A stretch of DNA of 64,000 bases from Maribellus luteus (GCF_003576475.1 NZ_QWGR01000020.1:1-64000); one strand, 5' to 3'; positions 53,461 through 62,830 are shown, counted from the first letter of the stretch. Made by a program: numbers and translations. Notes: generated by a model not told the origin, from the letters alone.

Positions 53461-55011
53461 TTACCAAAACAAAATATAGATAGCCGAAAAAACGATGACA
53501 ATGATGATGGAAAGGAGATTGAACCATTTGTCGGTACGGAAGATACTGCGCGAAAATTCGAGCCCTTTGTTTTCACTTTTCCCCTCCAACGAAAGGACGA
53601 TAATAACCAGAGCAACCACGACAAACGATAAGAGCATTTGATCGAGAAAAGGCAATTCAGGAATCAAAAATTTTATGGCAGCCGAAACGGGTATCGAAAT
53701 AATCGTCCCCCAAAGCGCGGCAGTGGAAGTGGCACGTTTCCAGAATAAACCTAACACAAAAACAGCTGTGATTCCGGGGCTCACCATACCGGTATATTCT
53801 TGAATAAACTGAAAAGCCTGTTCGATGCTCCCAAGCAAGGGGGCAACGATAACGGCAATAGCCATGGCAATTACTCCGGAGAGCCTTCCAACAAATACCA
53901 ATTGCCTTTCAGAAGCATTTTTATTAAAATAAGGTTTGTACAGGTCCATCGTAAAAATGGTGGAAGCACTGTTCATGATGGCGCTAAATGAGGAAACAAT
54001 GGCAGCAATAAGCGCAGCAAAAATAAGCCCTTTAATACCGACCGGAACAATGTTGGAAAGTATCCACGGATAAGCTTCATCGGGTTTTGCAATAGGTGCA
54101 CCAAGCGCAAAAGCGGCAATACCCGGAACTACCACCACAAACGGCAGGATGAGTTTCAGATAACCCGCGAAAACCATTCCGCGTTGAGCTTCCTTCAGGC
54201 TTCTGGCTCCAAAAGCTTTTTGAATAATGTATTGGTTCGCACCAAAATAATAGATTCCGGCAATCCAAATTCCGCCAAAAACCGCTCGTATTCCCGGCAG
54301 GTAAAAATAATTGGGATCACTGCTTTTTAAAACCATATGAAATTTTTCGGGAACCAGTGTAAACATGGCTTCAAATCCATTAAGAATCCCCTGGTTGCCG
54401 CCTACCTGATTTACTGCAAAATAGGTGGTAATTAATCCGCCTACCAGCAAAAAGAAGACCTGGATAATATCGGTACTTGCGATGGCCTTTAATCCGTTAA
54501 CCACGGTATAAAGCAATGAGAATATAGCCAATCCAAGAATTCCGTAAAACAATTTTATTCCGAAAATTGATTTTAATGCGAGCGCTCCGAGGTAAAGTAT
54601 CGAAGTTAAGTTAACAAAGATAAAAAGGCTCAGCCAAAAAATGGCCAGCACGGTTTTTATGCGGTTATCGTACCTGAGTGCCAGGAATTGTGGCATAGTA
54701 AATATTTCCTTGTCGATAAAAACCGGGAGAAAATATTTTGCGACAACAATTAAAATAAGGGCTGCAATCCACTCGTAAGTAGCAATTCCGAGCCCAATGG
54801 CAAAACCAGAGCCCGACATTCCAATAAATTGTTCGGCTGAAATATTGGCTGCAATAATCGAACTTCCTACCAAAAACCAGGGAAGTGATTTGCCGGCAAA
54901 AAAGTAATCGGTACTGTTGCGTTCTTTATTTTTCGATCGTGTTAGCCAGTTGCCAACCACAATAACAACTATGCCATAAATGGCAAAGATGATCAAATCA
55001 AGTTTGTTCAT
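53461..55011 (-). CDS. SSS-family sodium/solute symporter (probable monosaccharide uptake)
   Basis: Inner-membrane transporter with about 14 helices (516 residues from the start at 55011; the 23 extra residues from 55080 are hydrophilic and unlikely). SSS signatures: STDYFFAGKSLPWFLVGSSI, NISAEQFIGMSGSGFAIGLG (core helix with Na-site residues), AALIAAIVSSFSAIMNSAST and the C-terminal helix region. Relatives import galactose, fucose, sialic acid or other sugars with Na+. Its neighbours suggest fucose or galactose. The upstream gap (55012-55424) holds the inverted 14-mer and the terminator of the fucosidase gene and nothing else recognised. Confidence 0.88.
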   Translation of the reverse strand: MNKLDLIIFAIYGIVVIVVGNWLTRSKNKERNSTDYFFAGKSLPWFLVGSSIIAANISAEQFIGMSGSGFAIGLGIATYEWIAALILIVVAKYFLPVFIDKEIFTMPQFLALRYDNRIKTVLAIFWLSLFIFVNLTSILYLGALALKSIFGIKLFYGILGLAIFSLLYTVVNGLKAIASTDIIQVFFLLVGGLITTYFAVNQVGGNQGILNGFEAMFTLVPEKFHMVLKSSDPNYFYLPGIRAVFGGIWIAGIYYFGANQYIIQKAFGARSLKEAQRGMVFAGYLKLILPFVVVVPGIAAFALGAPIAKPDEAYPWILSNIVPVGIKGLIFAALIAAIVSSFSAIMNSASTIFTMDLYKPYFNKNASERQLVFVGRLSGVIAMAIAVIVAPLLGSIEQAFQFIQEYTGMVSPGITAVFVLGLFWKRATSTAALWGTIISIPVSAAIKFLIPELPFLDQMLLSFVVVALVIIVLSLEGKSENKGLEFSRSIFRTDKWFNLLSIIIVIVFSAIYILFW

Positions 55012-55188
55012 AATCTGTTTCTTCCAGACTCCCGCATTTCTATTCTTTAGTAAAGCAGAAAGATTCTGCTTCAATTTCACCCGGCTCGTAGCGAAATTAT
55101 CGAATATCAGCGTGAAACCTTTTATTCTTTAGTCAGACTGGAAAAATAGAAATATTATACCAATATACTTCATGAAAATAAACAACCT

Positions 55189-55202
55189 GACAATATAGTT
55201 CA
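55189..55202 (-). promoter_or_regulatory. Shared 14-mer site upstream of the symporter (inverted)
   Basis: The minus strand reads TGAACTATATTGTC, identical to the sites at 34481 and 42765 but in opposite orientation relative to the gene. A near -7 TATTTTTC is at 55141-55148 (minus), 40 bp away, so the geometry differs from the other promoters. Confidence 0.5.
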
Positions 55203-55360
55203 AACGATGGATAATGGAATACTGATTAATGGATCAGGTTTATCCGAAACGATATCACTCAATATGTGTTATCAGACTTCGTCCGACCAAGGTTATTTCA
55301 AATAACAGCTGGAACGGCCAGATCTGAGCACCTCTGAAAAATAATAACCTTAATAAAGTT

Positions 55361-55395
55361 TATTTGAGAAGCAGCACTAAACTGCCTCTCAAATA
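55361..55395 (-). terminator. Terminator hairpin after the GH29 gene
   Basis: Arms 55361-55374 and 55382-55395 pair over 14 bp with one mismatch around the loop CACTAAA. It begins 29 bp past the fucosidase stop codon. The following tract on the minus strand is only moderately T-rich (AAACTTTATT). Confidence 0.7.
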
Positions 55396-55424
55396 CTATC
55401 TTTTCAGTGGTATCTCTCAAACAC

Positions 55425-57656
55425 TTACTCCGTTTTCAAAAGGTCAATTTCGGCAATCGCTGCAGCTTTATTTCCTCCGGCAATAACTCGAGATTCAATC
55501 CGGAAAAAACGGGCGGATACGGGCGCATTAAAGTAATGAGTCCTGGGAGTCGGATCATTAATCAAGTTCCCAAACTTAAAGGGTTCAAGCGTTTTCCAGC
55601 TTTTACCATCCGAGCTTGTTTTAATCAGTCCTTCTTCAATCATGCCATCTGAATTAGCTGTTTGAGGCGTATAAACAAAGCCTGACAAATTCTGCTTTTG
55701 TCCTAAATCAATGGCTAAAAAGTGAGCTTCGTTTCGTGTCGAAGTCCAGTACGTTTGGCTATGTTCATCGAAAGCCATGGTTCCAGCGTGTCCATCAGAT
55801 TCCTGATCAGTACCAATTAGTTTCCAGTCTTTTTTGATAATACCGAAGGTCTTTTCGGCCACACTACCCGACTGGTCTTTGGTGAATGAGCGGGCTTTTA
55901 CTTGTCCTGACTCATGTAAGAATGGAGTGGTGTATAACGTTGAAGTGTTGGTTGGTTCACTACCATCTAATGTATAACGAATTTCCAAGTCACTATTGAT
56001 ATTTTTTGAAATGTCCTCTCCATGAGGTTTCCAACCAAAATCATGTTTCTTCGGCTCGATTGTCAACTGACCATCAATACTACGCGAAAAAGCAAGTTGC
56101 GGCGGACGGTTTTTATAATAATGGGCGGAAACCTTTGCAATAGCAGGAACCATGCGTGACTCCAAGATTCGTAAACGCCATTTTGAAGTGCTTACTGTAG
56201 GGAAACGTAAAATCCGTTTGTAACCCACGTTAGTTGCCGACGCAACTTCTTGCCACTGGTTGTCGATCCAGGCATCCAAAGCGTGCTTTTCAACCCGCTC
56301 GCTATGGCTGGCAATGGCTTCCTGAATAACAAAGCGGTTGGCTTCCACTTCCGAAGTCATGGTGATTTCAATGGCCTTTTCATCTCCTGCAAGCAATTCG
56401 TAAGAGTTTGGATCATTATCCAACACTTCGGCAGGACCTTTAGCTCCTCTCAGCAGATCAGCACCATAAGTTTGCTCGATGCGTTTTCCAAGTTCTTCCA
56501 AAACCTGAACGTCTTCGTCCGAGAAACGACCTTGACGATTGGGCGGAATGTTGAGTAGAAAAATAGAGTTTCCTCCAACTGAGCGCTCGTACATGTCGAA
56601 CACATCATCAGCACTACGCACTTTTTGTTTTGTATCATCGCGATAGAACCAACCTTCGCGAATAGACGTATTGGTTTCTGCTGGTTGATAATGCAGGAAC
56701 TTTGCCTGGAATAATTGTTCCCTGCTCCCCAATGACTTATCCGTCATGTCCGGGAAATGCTCAGCGATGTTCGGTTTTTCCTGATATGGAATCACGTTCC
56801 ATTCAGTGTCCCTGGTCTTTCCTGATTCGTTTCCACACCAACGGATGTCCTCACGACCAAAAATAACCGCTTCAGGAGCCAAAGTGTGAATCAACTCTTT
56901 CCAAGCCATATAATCGTAAGTCTGACCGCCTTTACGTTTCGGATGAGCTCCGTCAAACCAGACTTCATGAATTAGGCCATATTCGGTCAGCAACTCGAAC
57001 AATTGGTTCAGAAAATATTCATTGTAATCGTCCACCGTGAATCTAAAGGTGGTTTTATTTTCGAACGGGCGTCCTTCAACCGGGCGAGGGATGACACGTT
57101 CCGTCTTTTTACTCAGGTTTCCATACAATCCTTCCGGGTTTTCAATCTGGAATAAATCGGCCGGAGAAAGGTAAACCCCCAGTTTTAAATCATACTTTTT
57201 ACATGATTCTGCCAAGTCTTTTAAAACATCACCTTTACCATTTTTAAATGGAGAAGACATGATTCCATGCTCGGTATAGCGGCTTTGCCACAGGCAAAAA
57301 CCATCATGGTGTTTGGCCGTAAAAATCACTTTGGTCATTCCGGCAGCTTTCATCGCCTGACACCACTGGTCGGTATCCAGCTCGCGAAGGTCAAAAATCC
57401 GGGGATCTTCCATTCCATTCCCCCACTCCATCCGGGTAAAGGTGTTGGGACCAAAATGGATAAAAGCAATAAACTCATCGTTTAAAGCAGCATATTGGTT
57501 GGGAGTCGGTACCACGTGGGCAGCTTTAATGACGATGGAATCCTTTGTATCATTCTGATCGACAGGAATCGTATTCGAGGTTTTCATCAGTTGTCCTGAC
57601 GGATTTGAACATCCTAAGATGATTGCCAAAAACAGAAACGGTAAGATATTCTTCAT
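55425..57656 (-). CDS. GH29 alpha-L-fucosidase with C-terminal carbohydrate-binding domains
   Basis: Lipoprotein retaining alpha-L-fucosidase. The lipobox is AIILGC (Cys16) with start at 57656. The catalytic barrel covers about 45-390: FIHFGPNTFTRMEWGNG, TAKHHDGFCLWQS (115 on), GVYLSPAD and nucleophile Asp235 in EVWFDGAHP. An accessory beta domain, a CHB_HEX-like segment (SDLEIRYTLDGSEPTNTSTL) and a C-terminal F5/8-type C domain (AIDLGQKQNLSGFVYTPQTA) follow. The layout resembles GH29 subfamily B enzymes cutting alpha-1,3/1,4-fucose, but this is inferred. It supplies the fucose for the oxidative pathway in this window. Confidence 0.93.
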   Translation of the reverse strand: MKNILPFLFLAIILGCSNPSGQLMKTSNTIPVDQNDTKDSIVIKAAHVVPTPNQYAALNDEFIAFIHFGPNTFTRMEWGNGMEDPRIFDLRELDTDQWCQAMKAAGMTKVIFTAKHHDGFCLWQSRYTEHGIMSSPFKNGKGDVLKDLAESCKKYDLKLGVYLSPADLFQIENPEGLYGNLSKKTERVIPRPVEGRPFENKTTFRFTVDDYNEYFLNQLFELLTEYGLIHEVWFDGAHPKRKGGQTYDYMAWKELIHTLAPEAVIFGREDIRWCGNESGKTRDTEWNVIPYQEKPNIAEHFPDMTDKSLGSREQLFQAKFLHYQPAETNTSIREGWFYRDDTKQKVRSADDVFDMYERSVGGNSIFLLNIPPNRQGRFSDEDVQVLEELGKRIEQTYGADLLRGAKGPAEVLDNDPNSYELLAGDEKAIEITMTSEVEANRFVIQEAIASHSERVEKHALDAWIDNQWQEVASATNVGYKRILRFPTVSTSKWRLRILESRMVPAIAKVSAHYYKNRPPQLAFSRSIDGQLTIEPKKHDFGWKPHGEDISKNINSDLEIRYTLDGSEPTNTSTLYTTPFLHESGQVKARSFTKDQSGSVAEKTFGIIKKDWKLIGTDQESDGHAGTMAFDEHSQTYWTSTRNEAHFLAIDLGQKQNLSGFVYTPQTANSDGMIEEGLIKTSSDGKSWKTLEPFKFGNLINDPTPRTHYFNAPVSARFFRIESRVIAGGNKAAAIAEIDLLKTE

Positions 57657-57742
57657 ATGTAACACTTTTTATATCGGTTTTATTTATTGTTAGAGATATA
57701 ATGAGCGATGTTAATGAGACTATTATCTAGTTGAAGGCTCTA

Positions 57743-57756
57743 TTAACTATATTGGT
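57743..57756 (+). promoter_or_regulatory. Weak copy of the shared 14-mer upstream of the GH29 gene
   Basis: TTAACTATATTGGT matches 11 of 14 positions, including the core AACTATATTG. A poor -7-like TATCTCTA lies 44 bp downstream in transcription direction (57691-57698). It may be a low-affinity site. Confidence 0.3.
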
Positions 57757-57767
57757 TTAAATTGTTT

Positions 57768-57950
57768 TTATCCTTTATTCTCTACATTCTTAACTTTCCA
57801 GTTATCCGCACGAAAAGAAGATGCTGGCAATCCAGCTTTGTTAAATCGGTTTGATTCTGCAAGATTGTTCAAGTCAAAACGCATCGCCACCGATTTATTA
57901 ACCTCTTCGCTCCACACTTTCACTGTATTGCTTTCAATTTTTGCCAAGCA
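57768..57950 (-). pseudogene. C-terminal remnant of a sialate O-acetylesterase-like gene
   Basis: About 60 codons ending in TAA at 57768-57770 read LAKIESNTVKVWSEEVNKSV, AMRF, then NRFNKAGLPASSFRADNW. This matches the C-terminal end of Bacteroidota sialate 9-O-acetylesterases (typical VWS..V..PVAVRY ... NLFNKEGLPASPFRTD). No start codon or catalytic SGNH domain remains upstream; the frame is lost before 58013. The esterase is therefore decayed, whereas an intact but different two-domain esterase lies next to it. The rest of the 57657-58013 gap holds the weak 14-mer. Confidence 0.7.
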
Positions 57951-58013
57951 AGTATGCTTAAAATGATTAGGGAAAAAGTAACTTATTTTTCATGCGATTA
58001 CAATTTGGTTCAA

Positions 58014-59996
58014 CTATTGATTTACAAAAAAATAGCGTATGCGACAGGCTGTGCCTTTACTTTGTGGATTTTTTTCCCCGGTAATACGCAAGTGCAGCGT
58101 ATGCTGACCGTTGTCAGGCAAGCTTGCTGCGAGCGTATAATACCACGGGAGATGAAGGTGCATGCTCCATCGGATAAAAAGATCCTGTTTCTGCCAGTTG
58201 CCGTCGTCGATCCTGTATTCGATAATTCCTGCATCAGGGCCTGCAGCCACGGCGATTCCTACAGCGTTACCGGAAAAAGTGAACTTTAGAGAACTGTCCT
58301 TATCCTTACCAACCAGCATAGGCACATTTACATAATTTGCCCGTGTTCCTTTTTTGTCGCCGGGCTTCCAGTTTTCAACCAACTGCCAGCCTTTAAGTTT
58401 TCGGGCATTTTTTATGTCAATCAGTACTCCGCTTCCATAATTTGAATCATCAATCGGGGCAGGTTGAGGTCTGGCTTCAATTTTATCATCTTCTGCCACT
58501 GTTCCGACCCAGGATTTTTCCAGAAAAGCTTTCATGGAACGAAAATATACCTCTTGCCCGAATGGCGAAGGATGCAAATTTTTAAAGTCATTTTCCCAGG
58601 TAAACTCACCGGCATCAATGCGTTCGGTTACCTCTTTGGCCAGATTTATGGTTGGAATATTGTAATGGGCGGCCACTCTTTCGTGATTCTGAATGACCTC
58701 CGGTGTTTGCCCCGAACGGTAGGCTTCGATCTTTTGCGGGTCAACAAAATGCATGATAACAATATCAGTTGCCGGATTATCGGCGCGTACGTGCCGGATG
58801 ATGCCTTCCATTGCCCTGATTTGCTCTTGGCTGGTTCTTCCATTTGATTCATCATTTACAGCTGCTTCTTCGAACAGCAAATCTACCGGACCACCGGACA
58901 ATATGTCACGTTCCAGCCGGAATGCCGCCGGAGTAGTTCCCATCGATGGAATACCCGCTGCAATAAATTCAAAATCGGTATCCGGGAAACGTATTTGCAG
59001 ATAATTGCAGATGCTATCGCGCCATCCGCCATTGTAGGTGATCGAACCGCCGAGGAAAGCCACCCGGCCATTTTTCTCCCGCTGAAATTTAAGCAGACTG
59101 TTGCGAATACCATCCCGGTGGATATGGTAATCAGCAGGATCCAGTGGTTCATCGGGTATGCGGGTGTAGTACTTGATCAAGTCTGCTACCAGACGAGGTG
59201 TTTCAATGGGGAAATGATGCCCATATAAATCCTGTTTCCCTCTGGTGCAGGGGATAACAGTTGCCGGACCGCCCAGCTTAATGTAACGGTCAACCAGAAT
59301 GCAGGTATTCTCCTCTGGAGGAACCACCTGGTCGTTCAGCCCAATCATGTGCAGTACTGGCACTTTGGCCAGAGCCAGCTCATCGAGATTATCTACCGGA
59401 TTATCCGTGTATCTTTTCGCCTCCTCATCCGATGAAAATCCATATGCATCTTTTAATCGTTCCCAGTCGGCATCACTACCTTGTCCCTCTCCAAAGCCAC
59501 CGGGCCAGCTTTTAAGATCGCAAACCGGTGCTTCGGTGTAAATGCAATTTACTTTTTCCGGATTGCGTTTGGCCCAATTGTAAATAAACAATCCGCCGCG
59601 GCTTACTCCTTCGAGTGCAACTTTGGAAAGCAGCTCAAACTCGCTTGTCAGGTAATTGAAAAAGTGGTTCCAAACCTCCATTGCAGCAGGACTTCCATAC
59701 ATGTTGTTGGTGTTGATATAGGCAACATGAAATCCTTCACTTATCAACAAACTGTCCATCTCGGTGTGCCACTCAGGAAAACGTGCCCGCCAGATCCAGG
59801 GATTTCCAGGAAGTGATTTGTCGGGCAGTGTTACAAATGCCGGCCGTCCCTCAAAGTCAAAATTAAACCGGACAAAACCTTTCCATTCTGTCTTTTCCCC
59901 TGGGAAAGATTTTTTTGAATCTTTTCCTTCAACCGTATAACCTGCTAGTATAAAAAGCAGCAGACCAAGTGCTGCGGTGTGAAATAGTTTTATCAT
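58014..59996 (-). CDS. Two-domain esterase: alpha/beta hydrolase fused to SGNH hydrolase
   Basis: Secreted protein with two hydrolase domains. Signal peptide about 1-24. Domain 1 (about 35-285) is an alpha/beta hydrolase: nucleophile Ser132 in EGVSRGG, Asp222 in GLNDQVVP, His260 or His261 in YGHHFP. Domain 2 (about 295-490) is SGNH: Ser318 in LGGSITY, Asn381 in AAVNDES, His475 in LHPSPFG; an Asp three residues before that His is lacking, Asp470 being nearest. A C-terminal beta region (500-660) may bind sugar. It probably removes acetyl or other acyl groups from the glycan so that glycosidases can act. The substrates are unknown. Confidence 0.82.
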   Translation of the reverse strand: MIKLFHTAALGLLLFILAGYTVEGKDSKKSFPGEKTEWKGFVRFNFDFEGRPAFVTLPDKSLPGNPWIWRARFPEWHTEMDSLLISEGFHVAYINTNNMYGSPAAMEVWNHFFNYLTSEFELLSKVALEGVSRGGLFIYNWAKRNPEKVNCIYTEAPVCDLKSWPGGFGEGQGSDADWERLKDAYGFSSDEEAKRYTDNPVDNLDELALAKVPVLHMIGLNDQVVPPEENTCILVDRYIKLGGPATVIPCTRGKQDLYGHHFPIETPRLVADLIKYYTRIPDEPLDPADYHIHRDGIRNSLLKFQREKNGRVAFLGGSITYNGGWRDSICNYLQIRFPDTDFEFIAAGIPSMGTTPAAFRLERDILSGGPVDLLFEEAAVNDESNGRTSQEQIRAMEGIIRHVRADNPATDIVIMHFVDPQKIEAYRSGQTPEVIQNHERVAAHYNIPTINLAKEVTERIDAGEFTWENDFKNLHPSPFGQEVYFRSMKAFLEKSWVGTVAEDDKIEARPQPAPIDDSNYGSGVLIDIKNARKLKGWQLVENWKPGDKKGTRANYVNVPMLVGKDKDSSLKFTFSGNAVGIAVAAGPDAGIIEYRIDDGNWQKQDLFIRWSMHLHLPWYYTLAASLPDNGQHTLHLRITGEKNPQSKGTACRIRYFFVNQ

Positions 59997-60031
59997 TTTT
60001 CGCCAATGTTTTTTCTCTAAATTACTTTGCT

Positions 60032-62830
60032 TTATTCGATCACCAGCCAGTTGTACGAATTTGCAGGGATGATTATTTTCACCTTCACTTTGTAGTCGCG
60101 GCTCACTTGGTATTTCCGGGCTTCCCCTTCCTTTTCCCTTATCATCGCAGTTTTTTCCAGCCCGGTATAATAAAGCGGCAATGTTATTTCGCGCACCATG
60201 TCTTCTGCTGTTGGATTGAAAAACATGGCTAATCCTTTTTCCTTCAGTTGCGGATTGACATGTAAAAAACCATCCCAGTCTTTTCCTGACGGGCGCCGCA
60301 GGTGAATCAGGTCGCTGTTTAGAATGTCGCGGTACTTTTTATACCAATCAATTACCTTAATAACGAGTTCTTTGGTTTCGGGAGCATCGTACAACCGGGG
60401 ACCGCGATAACAGGATTGTACTCCCGCGCCATAATTTTGCATCATTTGATTTTCGTAGGCCTGCAAATGATCTTTCAACGGTTCGATAGTAGCAGCGGCA
60501 CCTCCTCCATGATACTGCGTCAATGGTGTGAAAGTCCAGCACATACTTGGAATTCGGGTCCATAATCCGTCGTAAATATTTTGGCGTCCAAGTACCAACT
60601 GTCTTTCGCGTGGCAATGACCAATTCACTTCGCGATAACCAATACCTGTTTTATTTGTGCCTGAATTGATATAAAAATCCGGAACATTCATGTATATACC
60701 TTCTCCCCTCATCCATTTGTAAAGATCCTGAATTTGGGCATACTGTTTCCATTGAGAATCTCCGAGTCCGTTGTGATAAGCATGAGTAGTAGAGGCACAC
60801 ACATTACCCGGATAAGAACCATCGTTTTCAAATACGCTCATGCCTGTTTTATCATAAAACTTCCTAATTTGTCTGAAATAATTGTATCCCCATTCACTAC
60901 ATAAACAGGGAGAAGATCCAAATATCATCCCTCCCCGCTTACCTGTTTCGGGGTTGATAACATCCACTTCATCGCTGATCCAACGGCTCGAAAGCAAAGA
61001 ATAACCGCCCAGTTCAATTCCTTTGAAATGTGCATAATCCACCAGTCTTTTAAAATAAGCATAGTTTTCGGCAGATTCATCTTCCATGTTCACACCGCTT
61101 CCGAAACTCAGGATTATCATTTCGTAGCCCACCTCGGCACACTGATCAATAGCCGTTTTAACCACTTCTTCTTTCGAATTGGTCAGATGCAGGAAGATGG
61201 GATTCTCGGTCGTCCAGGGCGAAATAGTTCGATACATTTTTCGGATAAACAGTCCTTGTCTTTCCTGTTCGCGTGTATCCATAAGCGTTTCCCAAACCCT
61301 GAATGTAGCTAATGTATCGCCAGGCAAAACTGCCGTTTCAGGCCCCAACGGTGGTTTTACTTCCAGCAAACAGGGAGTTTGAAGTCGATAATTGGCTTGT
61401 GAGGTATAATTCGGATCGGGTTGCCAGTAAGTAGTAACATCGGAATTTCGTTGTTGCATTCCTCCAAAAGCGTAATCCGTCTCAATGTGAATGTTGGGTT
61501 TGATCCACTCGTTCGGTATTTCAACCAGGCTTTCGCCCTCAACCATTGCCAGTTGTTCCAATTTGAATTGATTGAGTTGCACCAGCAGGTTCCCTTTATT
61601 AATGACTTCAACCCATTTGCTGATGGTTGGAATGCCATCATAAACTGCGGAATGTACTTTTACCAGAATATCATCTTTGGTTAGTGAAAAGACCAGTTCT
61701 TTACCGGTAGGCATTTGATTATTGGCTGCCCATCGAACCCGTTTCCACGATATGCGATCGTCCAAATTTTTTATCTCAAATCCCTGAACCTGAAAAGAAT
61801 TTGGAGTGGCACAAAGCTGATCAACCCAACTCATAAGGGTATAACCATATTCCGGTTGCGCACTCAGTCCGCCAATGGTGTATGTTTTGCCATCGATGGT
61901 TAGTGTGCCTTCGTTCGACACAGCCCTTAGCAAGCTTTCCCCGGTCATTTGGTTCATGTAGTCGATAGTGGCCAGATTGGGTGAAAGGCGAAACACACGA
62001 GCCACCAGCCCATTGGTAAGCACAATATCTTTGTTGATATTGGCACGAAAAACACCGGCTTTGACTTTTGAATTGTCAATCAGCCAATCATTTTCCGAGT
62101 GAGCCAGCGGATATTCAATTTCGGGTAATTGGCTGATCTGTGCATCCAGCATCTTTTTTATTGCTCCTTCTTGTTCAATGACTTCCACGTAATCGATTTG
62201 TGCAACGGTTGGTGCAATCTCAAAGTATTCTATCTGAGGATTGATCCATACGGCATGATCACCGCTTTCTCCATCTCCGGCATCTTCAACAATCAATTCC
62301 AGTATCCCCCCACGTACTTCTTCATTAATCGTTTTTACAGTATCGCCCTGGTACATGATTCCACTGTTGTAAATCTCCTTACCATTATGCAGCAGCTTAA
62401 ATACAACACTCCCCGAATCAACCGTGCCATTCTCTCCTTCTATGCCAGCAAATTGTTTTTGATCATCTGTCAGTCGATAAAAAACCCTCTTTCCATCAAC
62501 CAGCGGAACTGTTTGAATATCTTCATCATTGTAATCAATTTGTGAATCGTTCACTCCAATCTGCGCAGTAAAACGATTTCCTTTATTCATTTTTATTTTG
62601 ATTACAGAATGCGAATGAACGCCAATGCCATCTTTAAACTTAACACCTGCAACGGATAACAACTCTCCCGTAACCGAATGATTTTTTACCGGGGCACCAT
62701 AGGTTTGCTGTGCCAGTGAAATATCCATTTCCTGAATTTTGACAAACTGCTGGGCGTTTGACGTAATAAATAATCCTGCTACAAGCGCAAAAAGAACAAT
62801 ACCAATTTTCATACTCAAATTAACTTTCAT
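60032..62830 (-). CDS. NPCBM-domain putative glycosidase (clan GH-D-like)
   Basis: Secreted 932-residue protein. Signal peptide about 1-26, then an NPCBM/NEW2 galactose-binding-type module (about 28-205: VAGVKFKDGIGVHSHSVIKI, ELIVEDAGDGESGDHAVW). A supersandwich-like beta region (250-530) precedes a TIM barrel (540-820): YEMIILSFGSG, FKGIELGGYSLLSS, SVFENDGSYPG with nucleophile candidate Asp670, and YINSGTNKTGIGYREVNWSL; a C-terminal beta domain closes it. The order NPCBM-sandwich-barrel is common for alpha-galactosidase or alpha-N-acetylgalactosaminidase relatives. I cannot name the acid/base or the family. Confidence 0.62.
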   Translation of the reverse strand: MKVNLSMKIGIVLFALVAGLFITSNAQQFVKIQEMDISLAQQTYGAPVKNHSVTGELLSVAGVKFKDGIGVHSHSVIKIKMNKGNRFTAQIGVNDSQIDYNDEDIQTVPLVDGKRVFYRLTDDQKQFAGIEGENGTVDSGSVVFKLLHNGKEIYNSGIMYQGDTVKTINEEVRGGILELIVEDAGDGESGDHAVWINPQIEYFEIAPTVAQIDYVEVIEQEGAIKKMLDAQISQLPEIEYPLAHSENDWLIDNSKVKAGVFRANINKDIVLTNGLVARVFRLSPNLATIDYMNQMTGESLLRAVSNEGTLTIDGKTYTIGGLSAQPEYGYTLMSWVDQLCATPNSFQVQGFEIKNLDDRISWKRVRWAANNQMPTGKELVFSLTKDDILVKVHSAVYDGIPTISKWVEVINKGNLLVQLNQFKLEQLAMVEGESLVEIPNEWIKPNIHIETDYAFGGMQQRNSDVTTYWQPDPNYTSQANYRLQTPCLLEVKPPLGPETAVLPGDTLATFRVWETLMDTREQERQGLFIRKMYRTISPWTTENPIFLHLTNSKEEVVKTAIDQCAEVGYEMIILSFGSGVNMEDESAENYAYFKRLVDYAHFKGIELGGYSLLSSRWISDEVDVINPETGKRGGMIFGSSPCLCSEWGYNYFRQIRKFYDKTGMSVFENDGSYPGNVCASTTHAYHNGLGDSQWKQYAQIQDLYKWMRGEGIYMNVPDFYINSGTNKTGIGYREVNWSLPRERQLVLGRQNIYDGLWTRIPSMCWTFTPLTQYHGGGAAATIEPLKDHLQAYENQMMQNYGAGVQSCYRGPRLYDAPETKELVIKVIDWYKKYRDILNSDLIHLRRPSGKDWDGFLHVNPQLKEKGLAMFFNPTAEDMVREITLPLYYTGLEKTAMIREKEGEARKYQVSRDYKVKVKIIIPANSYNWLVIE

